Assembly (NCBI RefSeq): GCF_004115155.1
Contig: NZ_RDSM01000001.1
Coordinates: 992,001-1,056,000, forward strand
DNA length: 64,000 bases
Origin: Granulicella sibirica
GTDB lineage: Bacteria > Acidobacteriota > Terriglobia > Terriglobales > Acidobacteriaceae
Direction: 5' to 3'
Shown here: positions 52,827 to 60,776 of the stretch, one piece after another
Layout: each line of letters starts with the position of its first letter
Numbering within the stretch: the first letter of the stretch is position 1
The notes under the pieces: model-generated
Databases searched by the model: none
What the model saw: only the letters and a program-made list of their open reading frames with translations
What the model was told of the DNA's origin: nothing
Position numbers and translations under genes: made by a program

Positions 52827-53957
52827 ATGCCAACCCATAACGGTAAGCTCCTGCTCTCTCTCTCAACGACCCCGATCCTCCTTCTGGCGATCGGCTGCGG
52901 CGGAGGCATGTCGCAAGCCGTAAGCACCACGACCGTCACGCCGACTCCCGTCGCCAGCCCGACTCCGGCCGATAGCATCTACGTCTTCCAGGACAACGAT
53001 GCCTTCTCTCCACCGCAGCCCTCCAGCATCCTGCGCTTTCCCAAGGCCTCTGTCGGTCCCGCCACTCCTGCCTCCACCATTACCGGTCCGGCCAATGTCA
53101 TCTTTCAGGCTCTCGCCGAAGACGCATCCGGAAACCTCTACGTGGGCGCGAACACCTACAACGCAAGCCCCAACACGGGTCCCGGCGGTGTCGACCTGCT
53201 CGTCTACGCCCTCGGCAGCGCCGGAACAAGCGCGCCCACCCGTACGATTGCAGGCTCCGCCACCGGTCTCCAGAACCTCTCCAGTAATCCGATCGCATCA
53301 CTCGACGTGGACAGCGCGGGGAACCTCTTTGTCGCAGCCGACGTCGTCGTCGGTCCAAACGGCCCCGGCGGACGCATCGTCGATGGCATCTCCGTCTTCT
53401 CTCCGAGCGCCAACGGCAACGTCCCGCCGTCTCGCGTCATCGCCGGCGATCAGACCGCAATGTCCGGCGCCATCCCACAGATCGCGGTGACGCCGGCTGG
53501 AGGCGTCTACGTTGGCGTCAACGCCTACCAGACCCCAGGTTCTATCCTGTTCTTTCCGCCGACCGCAACCGGTAACATCGCCCCCACCACAGTTCTCGGA
53601 GGCCCACTCACCACCATCGTTAACATCTCAGGAGTCGCCATCGATTCTGCGGGAAATATCTACGTCGCCTCCACCACCCTGCCCACCACGAACGACATCC
53701 ATACCGAAGTCCCGAGCATTCTTGTCTTCGCCGCCGGATCGACGGGCAACGTGGCACCCACTCGCACTATCTCTGGTTCCGCCGCTGACTTCGGCTTTAT
53801 CCATAACCTCCGCGTGGACAGCACCGGGAATATCTACGTCCTCAGCGGATCCGAGATCCTCAAGTTCACATCCAGCGCCAACGGCAACGTCGCTCCGGCA
53901 TCCGCAATTACCTCCGCCGCTTACTTCGAGCCGATCGGCAGCCTCGCACTGCAGTAG
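52827..53957 (+). CDS. Secreted lipoprotein with NHL-like beta-propeller repeats
   Basis: 376 residues from the ATG at 52827. The signal peptide ends in a lipobox (LLLAIGC), so it should be lipid-modified. A Thr/Pro-rich linker follows, then about six repeats of the form SAGNIYVA / STGNIYVL / ASGNLYVG alternating with SANGNVAPxxxI. This is the NHL/SMP-30-like propeller pattern common in acidobacterial surface proteins. The ligand is unknown. Confidence 0.83.
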   Translation: MPTHNGKLLLSLSTTPILLLAIGCGGGMSQAVSTTTVTPTPVASPTPADSIYVFQDNDAFSPPQPSSILRFPKASVGPATPASTITGPANVIFQALAEDASGNLYVGANTYNASPNTGPGGVDLLVYALGSAGTSAPTRTIAGSATGLQNLSSNPIASLDVDSAGNLFVAADVVVGPNGPGGRIVDGISVFSPSANGNVPPSRVIAGDQTAMSGAIPQIAVTPAGGVYVGVNAYQTPGSILFFPPTATGNIAPTTVLGGPLTTIVNISGVAIDSAGNIYVASTTLPTTNDIHTEVPSILVFAAGSTGNVAPTRTISGSAADFGFIHNLRVDSTGNIYVLSGSEILKFTSSANGNVAPASAITSAAYFEPIGSLALQ

Positions 53958-54046
53958 CCGCCGGGCGAGTAACAGGCGAGTCGGCGGCAGCGGATAAGGC
54001 GCACAATCCACATACCGCGATCAATGAGAGGGTACTCGGCATTTGA

Positions 54047-54361
54047 CCGTGCGATGCGCTTGTCGGCGCTTCACTTATTTTCATCGGCGGAGCTTTTGGC
54101 AAGGCTGCTTGTGGCTGGCTCGGCGAACGCCTTGGGCTGCTGGCAATTGTACTGACCACAGAGGCGGGCACGGCTGTCGCTATCCTGAGCTTACTGCTCT
54201 TGCCGCTGAGCCCAATCCTTTTACCGCTCCCAGGAGTGATGCTGAATGGGACATCGTCCGTACTCTATGGCACGGTACCGGATCTCGTGGCAGCGGACAG
54301 GATGCTTATCCTCGCCGCCACTCCCACGAACACGAGAGGGTTGGCCTGGCGATTCAATTGA
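54047..54361 (+). pseudogene. Remnant of an MFS transporter
   Basis: An open frame without a plausible start encodes GASLIFIGGAFGKAACGWLG, then ERLGLLAIVLTTEAGTAVAI and VMLNGTSSVLYGTVPDLV. This is typical of the C-terminal half of a fosmidomycin-resistance-like MFS exporter. A stop codon (54044-54046) lies just before it, and family similarity is lost after PDLVAADR, so both ends are missing. It is a decayed gene next to the TetR/SDR divergon, suggesting that the efflux partner of that locus was lost. Confidence 0.65.
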
Positions 54362-54430
54362 GAGCATGGTGAATCGATCGTGGCAGAGGAGAGAGCTCAC
54401 CTATCGGCACTCGAGATGTTTGTGTTGTTC

Positions 54431-55120
54431 TCAGCGGTGCCGGGTTGGCTTGCTCGCTCCAAAACGGAGGCCATCCACGAGCAGGTCCACCATCTTGCGA
54501 GCGTATGCGGGTTCTTTCCCGTCACGCCCGTGGCACAAAGCCGCGACTGCCCACAATAGATCCTCGGGATTGACCCCGGGACGCACGACCTTCGCTGCAA
54601 CAGCCGCATCGATCAGCTCCGCGAGCGCGGCGTTGATCCGTCTCAGGAAATAACCAGGCAGAGTACTGTACGCGGGATCGCCCGAATGGAGCGCGGCGGC
54701 AAGCCCACGCTTTGTGCCGAAGAAATCCATAAGGCGGTAAAGCCAGCGCGCAAGCGCGTCGCCCGGCTCATACTTTTTTGCAAGCGTGGATGCCGCGTCT
54801 GCGCATGCATCTACCTGTGTCTGCATCACGGCGGCGATGAGATCCGAACGCCGCGGAAAGTGACGATACATTGTGCCGAGGCCAACACCCGCCTTGTCCG
54901 CGATCTCCCGAACCGGCGCGTCAACTCCCGACGTGGCAAAGACCTCAGTAGCCGCCTGCACCAGGGAGTCCATTTTGCGGCGTGCGTCGGCGCGCATCAG
55001 CCGGGGCGCTGTCTCGTCCGGCTCCTTTACGGCAGACTTCTTCACGGCAGACTTCTTCACGGCAGACTTCTTCACGGCAGACTTCTTCAGATCGACGTTT
55101 CCCTGTGATTTCTTTTTCAT
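54431..55120 (-). CDS. TetR-family repressor with KKSAV-repeat N-terminus
   Basis: 229 residues. The first ~32 are basic, with four KKSAV-type repeats encoded by a 15-base tandem repeat. The TetR helix-turn-helix follows (VREIADKAGVGLGTMYRHFPRRSDLIAAVM), then a helical ligand-binding domain. The basic N-terminal arm may wrap the operator DNA. It is divergent from an SDR gene, with two strong dyads between them that it most likely binds. Confidence 0.88.
   Translation of the reverse strand: MKKKSQGNVDLKKSAVKKSAVKKSAVKKSAVKEPDETAPRLMRADARRKMDSLVQAATEVFATSGVDAPVREIADKAGVGLGTMYRHFPRRSDLIAAVMQTQVDACADAASTLAKKYEPGDALARWLYRLMDFFGTKRGLAAALHSGDPAYSTLPGYFLRRINAALAELIDAAVAAKVVRPGVNPEDLLWAVAALCHGRDGKEPAYARKMVDLLVDGLRFGASKPTRHR
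55031..55090. repeat. 15-base tandem repeat, four copies, inside tetR
   Basis: GGCAGACTTCTTCAC occurs four times in register at 55031-55090; the last copy ends in G instead of C. It encodes the KKSAV repeats of the TetR protein, and changes of copy number would keep the frame. Confidence 0.95.
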
Positions 55121-55130
55121 GGGCGCGGAC

Positions 55131-55175
55131 TTGCAAACGGAACTATGTTCCGTTTATGATCTGGAACAGGGTTCC
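55131..55175. promoter_or_regulatory. Two TetR-type operators overlapping the SDR promoter
   Basis: AAACGGAAC-TAT-GTTCCGTTT (55135-55155) is a perfect dyad with nine-base arms. A second site, GGAAC-AGG-GTTCC (55163-55175), has the same core, with centres 24 bases apart. A TTGCAA (55131-55136) and TATGAT (55155-55160) pair with 18-base spacing forms a plausible SDR promoter overlapped by the first operator. The dyads lie between divergent tetR and SDR genes. Confidence 0.8.
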
Positions 55176-55228
55176 GGCTTTCCAGTCAGGATAGCAGGAT
55201 TTCCGCTTGTTGTATCAAGGAGGAAATG

Positions 55229-55984
55229 ATGGCAAATACACGCATTGCTCTGGTTACCGGAGCGAATCAAGGAGTCGGGCTCCAAGTAGCGAAGGAACTT
55301 GTCGCGAGCGGAATGACCGTGTTCGTCGGGTCTCGCGACTTGGAACGCGGCAAGACCGCAGCCGCGGAGATCGGTACGGGAGCCACGGCCCTGCAGATCG
55401 ATGTGACCGATCGCGTTTCGATCGATGCCGCGGCGGAGAGCATTCGCAAGGAGTTCGGCCGGCTCGACTTACTCGTGAATAACGCTGCTATCTCAAATAC
55501 CAGAAAGGGCAACTTGTCTCTTCAGGAGTACAGCAAGACTGTTCGGGCGAGCAATGTTTCTCTCGACGAGGTCCGTGCCGTATGGGAGACCAATGTGTTC
55601 GGTGCGCTCGCTGTCTATCAGGCGATGCTGCCGCTGCTTCGCGAGTCTTCCGATGCTCGCATCGTCAACGTCTCCAGCGGAGTCGGCTCGCTGACCACGA
55701 ACGCTGACCCGGCCTTCCACTATCGCAAAATGTACAGCGCCGTCTACCCGGCGTCGAAGGCGGCTCTGAATGCGTTGACGCTTGCCATGATGGTTGAGTT
55801 GGAAGGGACCGGCATCAAGGTCAATCTGGTCTCCCCCGGCTTCACGAAGACGGCCCTCAACGGATTTGAGGGAACTGAGTCTTTGGAGGATGGCTCTCGC
55901 GAGGTGGTGCGCGTCGCACTGCTTGGCCCGGACGGTCCGACAAACACATACACCCGTTGGGAAAATGCCAGCATCCCCTGGTGA
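55229..55984 (+). CDS. Short-chain dehydrogenase/reductase, second TetR-linked copy
   Basis: 251 residues from the ATG at 55229, five bases after AAGGAGG; the ATG one codon earlier is too close to that site. Motifs are TGANQGVG, LVNNAAI (NNAA instead of NNAG), IVNVSSGVG and YPASKAAL. It is a classical NADPH-type SDR resembling the one at 7186 in length, order of motifs and the terminal Pro-Trp. It is presumably derepressed when the TetR ligand, possibly a reactive carbonyl or quinone, is bound. Confidence 0.9.
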   Translation: MANTRIALVTGANQGVGLQVAKELVASGMTVFVGSRDLERGKTAAAEIGTGATALQIDVTDRVSIDAAAESIRKEFGRLDLLVNNAAISNTRKGNLSLQEYSKTVRASNVSLDEVRAVWETNVFGALAVYQAMLPLLRESSDARIVNVSSGVGSLTTNADPAFHYRKMYSAVYPASKAALNALTLAMMVELEGTGIKVNLVSPGFTKTALNGFEGTESLEDGSREVVRVALLGPDGPTNTYTRWENASIPW

Positions 55985-56102
55985 TCAAAATGGCGGCATC
56001 TTGTTCCTGGTTACACGTGATCCATATCGGCATCATCTCCGGCTGGAAAACGCTTGATTGATCTCCTCGCCGGAGGTGCATGCTCTCAGAATGGATGCAC
56101 CC

Positions 56103-57035
56103 TCATGCGACCGGACGAGAGCGTCTCCAGTTCGAGACGTCGCGTCGAGGCGAGGTGCCAAACAGGCGGCTGTATTCGCGGCTGAACTGGGAGACGCTCG
56201 CATACCCTACTTCGAGCGCACCCGACTCTACGGTGGCATTGCTGAAGATCATGAGCCGGCGCGCCTCATGGAGGCGGAGTTGTTTTTGATACTGAACGGG
56301 CGTCATTCCCGTCACTGCCTTGAATTGACGATGAAACGTCGCCGCACTCATATGCGCGGCAACGACGAGATCTCGCACGTGAATCGGCTCGCGTAGCTTG
56401 TCTCGAAGAGTATGAACGGACTGAATGATCCTTCGATCGTGACCGTTTGCCATGATCATCATCTGGCGTACTCGATCGCCGTCAGGACAAGTGAGAAGCC
56501 AATAACAGATCTCACGCATGATCCCCGGATAAAGTATCGGAACTGCCTCCGGATATTCCAGAAGCCGGATCGCATGCAAGGTACAGACCAGAATTTGACG
56601 ACTCACCTCCAGAACGAATGCTCCACGGGCTTCCGTCTTTCCGGATAAAGTCCGGCCGGCTTGAATCTCTTCCGCGACCTCTTGCATGATGGCGAAATCC
56701 AAGGCGATCTCGAGGCCGAGATACGGCATCTTGGAACTTGCTACGGTAACCGTGCCGCGGGATGGGATGTCGACCGCGACCATGAGTGCCTGTCCGACGG
56801 CAAAGGTGTAACGCTTATCACCAAAGGTCGCCCACTTAGCGCCTTGAAGCGTTAGATAGAGAGCTGGCTTGAACAGGCAGAGCGCGGGCCGATTGGCCCG
56901 ATCTGAGCGAAGAATTGAGATTCCCTCGATCGCAGTCGGAACCATATCTCGTCCGTTGGCACTATCGGTGTACTGACGCAGGCTCTGGACCAACTCCGGG
57001 AGAATTTTCTCCGCGGATTCTTCGCGACCCTTCAT
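56103..57035 (-). CDS. AraC-family transcriptional regulator
   Basis: 310 residues. The N-terminal cupin-like AraC domain (LCLFKPALYLTLQGAKWATFG) and the C-terminal double helix-turn-helix (IHVRDLVVAAHMSAATFHRQFKAVTG; ALEVGYASVSQFSREYSRLFG) are typical of the AraC_N subgroup, often linked to oxidoreductase genes. It is divergent from the tautomerase gene (185 bases apart) and convergent with the SDR; either could be its target. Confidence 0.9.
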   Translation of the reverse strand: MKGREESAEKILPELVQSLRQYTDSANGRDMVPTAIEGISILRSDRANRPALCLFKPALYLTLQGAKWATFGDKRYTFAVGQALMVAVDIPSRGTVTVASSKMPYLGLEIALDFAIMQEVAEEIQAGRTLSGKTEARGAFVLEVSRQILVCTLHAIRLLEYPEAVPILYPGIMREICYWLLTCPDGDRVRQMMIMANGHDRRIIQSVHTLRDKLREPIHVRDLVVAAHMSAATFHRQFKAVTGMTPVQYQKQLRLHEARRLMIFSNATVESGALEVGYASVSQFSREYSRLFGTSPRRDVSNWRRSRPVA

Positions 57036-57220
57036 AGAGACCTAGTCTACGTGACAGGATTAGGCATGGATCTGAAAGACTTCGGCATTCACGGATGCCA
57101 GTCCCGCAGCCTATGCTGAAGATAGAACTACCGGCCGGGCATGTAGTCTGATCATCTGCCTCGAATCGGAAGAGAAATCTGAATGTTTTTCAACTAACGC
57201 TGCCTCCAGAGGAGACATCT

Positions 57221-57598
57221 ATGCCATTCGCTCGTATTGATCTACTTGAAGGGAAAACCCCGGAGTATCGCGCCACTGTGGCCGACATCGTCTATAAAGG
57301 CATCGTCGATGTTCTCAAAGCGCCGGATGGCGACCGCTTCATCGTCATCAGCGAGAAATCAAGCGACAATCTGATTTACGACCCGAAGTTCCTCGGCTGG
57401 GATCGGTCTCCTGACTTTCTCTTGATCCAGGTGACGAGTACCGTTGGAAATAACAAGGAGTCGAAGCTCGCCTTCTTCCGCTTCATTGCAGACGAATTGA
57501 AGAGCAAGCTTTCCATCCGTCCCGATGACATTATGATCAACATGGTTTTCGTTGACCGCTCCGATTGGTCATTCGGTAACGGCGAGCCCTGGGTTTAG
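57221..57598 (+). CDS. Tautomerase-family protein
   Basis: 125 residues starting MPFARIDLLEGKTPEYR. Pro2, exposed after Met removal, is the catalytic base in 4-oxalocrotonate tautomerase/MIF-type enzymes, and the family's beta-alpha-beta repeat is present in long form (DRSDWSFGNGEPWV at the end). Long tautomerases of this group are often found near AraC or LysR regulators and oxidoreductases. The substrate is unknown. Confidence 0.82.
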   Translation: MPFARIDLLEGKTPEYRATVADIVYKGIVDVLKAPDGDRFIVISEKSSDNLIYDPKFLGWDRSPDFLLIQVTSTVGNNKESKLAFFRFIADELKSKLSIRPDDIMINMVFVDRSDWSFGNGEPWV

Positions 57599-57943
57599 TG
57601 GTTCTTAGCAGCCGGGAGCGACCCTGGCCGCCAGGCATCGATCGGGGTCTGAAATGCTTCCCAAAGCACGTCGAGACCCCGGCGATGGCTGGACCTAAGC
57701 AACACAAGAAAGAGTCAGAGAAACGGAAGAGCGATGCGGCTGCCAGCACCGGGATCAGCTCAACCATCAGCTTTCGCGGATACAGACCTGTTGGGTTGCA
57801 GGTCTCGGATCAGAAGCTCAAACTCTCGTTGGTATGCATCGTGATGCTTCCATCTGCTGAAGTCAGGCACATAGTATTTCAGGGTATTTTTCTCGCGGGC
57901 GGGAGCCCAGAGGCACGGACAGAAGTTGCGAGATACTAATTAA
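57599..57943. other. Intergenic region between tautomerase gene and tRNA-Cys
   Basis: These 345 bases hold an open + frame overlapping the tautomerase stop, but it lacks family similarity, a ribosome site and normal codon use, so I do not call it a gene. No terminator clearly serving the tRNA was seen. Confidence 0.4.
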
Positions 57944-58019
57944 TGGAGCACCGAATGGGATTTGAACCCATGAATACTGGTTTTGCAGACCAGCGCGTTA
58001 GCCACTTCGCCATCGGTGC
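57944..58019 (-). tRNA. tRNA-Cys (anticodon GCA)
   Basis: On the minus strand the acceptor arms GCACCGA and TCGGTGC pair perfectly over seven bases. The D arm is GCG...CGC, the anticodon stem-loop CTGGTCTGCAAAACCAG carries GCA, and the T arm ATGGG-TTCAAAT-CCCAT is regular. Discriminator T and an encoded CCA complete it. It lies 84 bases downstream of the peroxiredoxin stop on the same strand with no clear terminator between, so read-through co-transcription is possible. A TAGAAT about 50 bases upstream might instead be its own -10. Confidence 0.95.
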
Positions 58020-58103
58020 CCGTGCCGCCGCGCAGGGAGGCTGCACGGCGGGTCGGCGCGGGAGCTTTGGGGTCTCCCTTTGCTTCTTTGATTCTACCCG
58101 CTC

Positions 58104-58760
58104 TTACTTGGGCTGTGCAGTCGTACGGAGATACGGCTTCACCGTCTTGTAGCCCGGGAAGATCTTATCGGCTTCCTCGTTCGACACAGCAGCCGTGATG
58201 ATGACATCGCCGCCCTGCTTCCAGTTCGCCGGCGTCGCCACCTTGTGCTTCGCCGTGAGCTGCATCGAATCGAGCACGCGAAGCACTTCGTCGAAGTTAC
58301 GCCCTGTCGTCATGGGATAGGCGAGAAGAAGCTTGATCTTCTTGTCCGGTCCAATCACGAAGACGGTCCGTACCGGTGCGTTCAGCGCAGGCGTGCGGCC
58401 TTCGCTCGAAGTGCCAGCGTCGGCGGCAAGCATGTCGTACAGCTTCGCAACCTTCAGCTCGGGATCGCCGATCATCGGATAGGTGACCTTGTGGCCGCCC
58501 ACGTCCTCGATATCCTGCGACCACTTCGCGTGGCTCTCCACTGGATCGACCGAGAGGCCGATGACCTTCGCGCCGCGCTTGGCGAACTCGCTCTCCAGAC
58601 CCGCCATGGCGCCGAGTTCGGTCGTGCAGACAGGCGTGAAATCCTTGGGATGCGAGAAGAGGACGACCCAGCTATCGCCGATCCACTCGTGGAAGTCGAT
58701 CGTGCCTTGCGTGGTCTCTGCGGTAAAGTTTGGTGCGGTATCGTTGATGCGGAGTGACAT
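58104..58760 (-). CDS. Peroxiredoxin, 1-Cys (Prx6) type
   Basis: 218 residues. The peroxidatic cysteine is Cys45 in FTPVCTTELG. The extended C-terminal domain (GRNFDEVLRVLDSMQLTAKHKVATPANWKQGGD) is that of Prx6 enzymes, with no second resolving cysteine visible in the usual place. It reduces H2O2 and alkyl peroxides using an external thiol. Its transcript appears to begin with a Cys-rich leader peptide and terminator (58977-58829), suggesting control by cysteine supply, and tRNA-Cys follows it. Confidence 0.92.
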   Translation of the reverse strand: MSLRINDTAPNFTAETTQGTIDFHEWIGDSWVVLFSHPKDFTPVCTTELGAMAGLESEFAKRGAKVIGLSVDPVESHAKWSQDIEDVGGHKVTYPMIGDPELKVAKLYDMLAADAGTSSEGRTPALNAPVRTVFVIGPDKKIKLLLAYPMTTGRNFDEVLRVLDSMQLTAKHKVATPANWKQGGDVIITAAVSNEEADKIFPGYKTVKPYLRTTAQPK

Positions 58761-58828
58761 AGTGTTCGTTTGCCTTCCGGCTTCCTTTTCCTAATATTTC
58801 TTGGATGGTTGGTGTTTGCCAGACAGTG

Positions 58829-58863
58829 AAAAACCCACCCGGCTCGGTGGCCTAGGGTGGGTT
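58829..58863 (-). terminator. Attenuator terminator upstream of the peroxiredoxin gene
   Basis: On the minus strand AACCCACCC (58863-58855) pairs with GGGTGGGTT (58840-58832), followed by a run of five T. It lies 33 bases after the leader-peptide stop and 69 bases before the peroxiredoxin ATG, so it would stop transcription before the gene unless disrupted. CACCC in its 5' arm can instead pair with GGGTG inside the leader ORF (58911-58906). Confidence 0.75.
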
Positions 58864-58896
58864 CAGAGTGCTTTCGAAGACGTTACTTCGATCCGC

Positions 58897-58977
58897 TCAT
58901 CCACACACCCCTGCAGGGCGGCAGCAACAGCAGCGGCAGCAGGAGGTGATGTTCGAAATGGCGGAGTTGCTGGTCAT
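58897..58977 (-). CDS. Cysteine-rich leader peptide of the peroxiredoxin unit
   Basis: An ATG at 58977 (minus strand) opens a 26-codon frame beginning MTSNSAISNITS and continuing CCRCCCCRPAGVCG before TGA. Seven Cys codons (TGC TGC CGC TGC TGT TGC TGC, then TGT) occur in the last 14 codons. It is followed by an intrinsic terminator and then the peroxiredoxin gene, the standard layout of amino-acid attenuation. The ribosome site is weak. The Cys run could in principle be a by-product of a GCAGCA-rich repeat, but its position, frame and stop argue for a real leader. Confidence 0.6.
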   Translation of the reverse strand: MTSNSAISNITSCCRCCCCRPAGVCG

Positions 58978-59069
58978 GGTTCTAAGTTTTTACCGCAGCC
59001 AGCTATGCTAGCCGTGGGGCCGTTGTGCCCACGTGCGGTTACCCAAACTGTACGTCTGAGGTGTATTTG

Positions 59070-60005
59070 ATGTCAAACAAGCCAAACTCCGAGACTCCAT
59101 TCAGCCCTCGTGCCTTCGACTACGCCCAGGTCGATGTCTTCGCCGAGCACGCACTTGAAGGCAACATGCTCGGCATCTTCACCGACGCCCGCGGTCTCTC
59201 GGACGAGGAGATGCAGGCGCTCGCACGTGAGACGAACCTCTCCGAGACGACCTTCATCGTGCCCCGTGACGAGGCCGTGGAGCGCGAGCGCGGCGTCCAG
59301 GTAAGGATCTTCACCGTGCAGGAGGAGCTACGCTTCGCCGGGCATCCTACGCTCGGGACGGCAAGCTGGCTCTACTGGAATCATCCGACCCTGCGTGGCG
59401 CGGAGGAGATACGACTCGACCTCAAGGTCGGCCCCGTGCCGGTGCGTTTCGAGGCTGCGGACGGCAAGCCCGGGGTCTTTGGAAGGATGAAACAACCCGA
59501 GCCGGTCTTCGGCGCAATCCACGATCCCGCAAAGATCGCCACGGCCCTCGGCCTCGCCGTGGAAGACCTCGATCCCGACTTGCCTATCCAGACCGTCTCG
59601 ACCGGCATGCCGTTCTGCATCGTGCCTCTGCGCTCGATGGCGGTCGCAGGTCGCCTGCAGATCCCCTACAGCCTCGCACAGCCATACCTCGACGCAAGCG
59701 ACGCGAAGTTCTTCCACTGCATCACGCGCACGGAAGGCACGAAAGAAGCCCAGTGGCACGCCCGCATGCAGTTCTACAACGGCGAAGATCCAGCGACAGG
59801 ATCCGCCTCCGGATGCATGATCGCCTACCTCGTCCAGCACCGCGCCGCGCGGAGCGATGAGGAGGTCATCGTCGAACAGGGGGTAGAGATGAGGCGGCCG
59901 AGCAAAATTTACGTTCGGGCGGGCTCCCAAAGCGGGAAGGTCACCGGTGTGTTTGTAGGAGGACGCACCATTCCCGCTGCAATGGGACGCTTTTTCCTGC
60001 CATAA
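59070..60005 (+). CDS. PhzF-family isomerase/epimerase-like protein
   Basis: 311 residues from the ATG at 59070, six bases after GAGGTG. PhzF-fold features are QVDVFAEHALEGNMLGIF, NLSETTFIVP with the catalytic Glu, RIFTVQEELRFAGHPTLGTA, and EDPATGSASG in the second half. PhzF isomerises a phenazine precursor; most homologues act in unknown pathways. No phenazine genes are nearby. It is divergent from the leader-controlled peroxiredoxin unit, so both promoters lie in 58978-59069. Confidence 0.9.
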   Translation: MSNKPNSETPFSPRAFDYAQVDVFAEHALEGNMLGIFTDARGLSDEEMQALARETNLSETTFIVPRDEAVERERGVQVRIFTVQEELRFAGHPTLGTASWLYWNHPTLRGAEEIRLDLKVGPVPVRFEAADGKPGVFGRMKQPEPVFGAIHDPAKIATALGLAVEDLDPDLPIQTVSTGMPFCIVPLRSMAVAGRLQIPYSLAQPYLDASDAKFFHCITRTEGTKEAQWHARMQFYNGEDPATGSASGCMIAYLVQHRAARSDEEVIVEQGVEMRRPSKIYVRAGSQSGKVTGVFVGGRTIPAAMGRFFLP

Positions 60006-60776
60006 CACCGGGAGATTTCAACAGCGAATAACCCGTTTGGGTCAACAGGCATAGGGGGTTGCGAAAAACCGTGGATGAGCAAGCCCTAATAACTTCCTCA
60101 TTTCGCCTTTTCATCGCCACTTGCCAAGCCGGTTGAAGGTTCGTAAGGTTGGGAAGCGTTGACGAGGGAAAGACGGAACCAACCGCCCGACACTCGACCC
60201 AACATACTGTTTTCGCCTGTATTTCAAACAATCTGCGATGAGAGAGACGCGCCGTCCCCAAGCGGCACGCCTCGCCCAGGTGCTCAGAAGTTCGCTGCTG
60301 CGATCGCCGCGATGTCGCTCCCTTTTGCCTGCAAAACGGGTGCGAGTCGACGGGTCACAGAGACGGCCCCACTGCGCCTGTAGAGATCGGTGCGCGGCCC
60401 TGGCCACGAGCGATCCTCTCCCATCAACCCCGCGGTTCGACGTGTTGCGTCGGACGTGGCCCTGATCTGCGCTTGATCCCGAGGGATTGAGTTGTGCATA
60501 TCCGGGCATCACGCCCCTGCGCCGCCCGCCAGCCGGAACACTGCCCCTCTGGGAGCAGACGCCCGAGCTTTGCCTTTCGGCAGTCTCGGTGAGGAGTGAA
60601 GGACGCGAGAACTATCCTTCTCGCGCCGTCGCGGCCTCGTGTCTGCCCGGCCTTCGGAGCAGAGGGGAGACAAGAAACGCCGCCCGCCGGACGCGCCCTG
60701 CCAAACAGCAGGCACGCCCTCCGGACCAAAACCGCCGCCCACCGCAACGGTGTCCGTGGCAGATCGAGACTGACCA
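60006..60776. other. Long non-coding interval between phzF-like gene and response regulator
   Basis: 771 bases with no credible gene in any frame: open frames exist, but all lack start sites and family features. The right half contains a compact set of complementary segments listed separately at 60544-60667. The left half shows no repeat or terminator of note. Confidence 0.45.
60544..60667 (-). ncRNA. Candidate structured RNA
   Basis: Nested complementarity is visible: CCCCTCTG (60544-60551) with CAGAGGGG (60660-60667), GCAGAC (60555-60560) with GTCTGC (60641-60646), and CGAG with CTCG. Two hairpins lie inside: TGCC/GGCA at 60571-60582, which on the minus strand has a GAAA tetraloop, and CGCGAGAA (60604-60611) with TTCTCGCG (60618-60625). 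The tetraloop favours the minus strand. It matches no RNA family I can name with confidence. Confidence 0.4.

Noticed and set aside
55031..55090. Short direct repeats considered as a CRISPR array
   Set aside because: The units are contiguous with no spacers and are in frame within a tetR coding sequence. No CRISPR-like array was found anywhere in the window.
57598..57939. 113-residue + frame after the tautomerase gene
   Set aside because: It starts with a GTG within the tautomerase stop and has no family features or ribosome site; codon use is unlike neighbouring genes.
58801..59070. Open + strand frame (about 89 residues) opposite the Cys-rich leader
   Set aside because: It lacks a ribosome site and family similarity, and its Ala/Thr-rich run merely reflects the complementary Cys-codon stretch. 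The minus-strand reading explains the terminator and the gene order better.
60565..60590. Resemblance of the minus strand (GAAAGGCAAAGC) to a c-di-GMP-I riboswitch core
   Set aside because: The required flanking helix with the GGTAGC...GTTACC-type segment is absent, and no gene starts suitably downstream on that strand.
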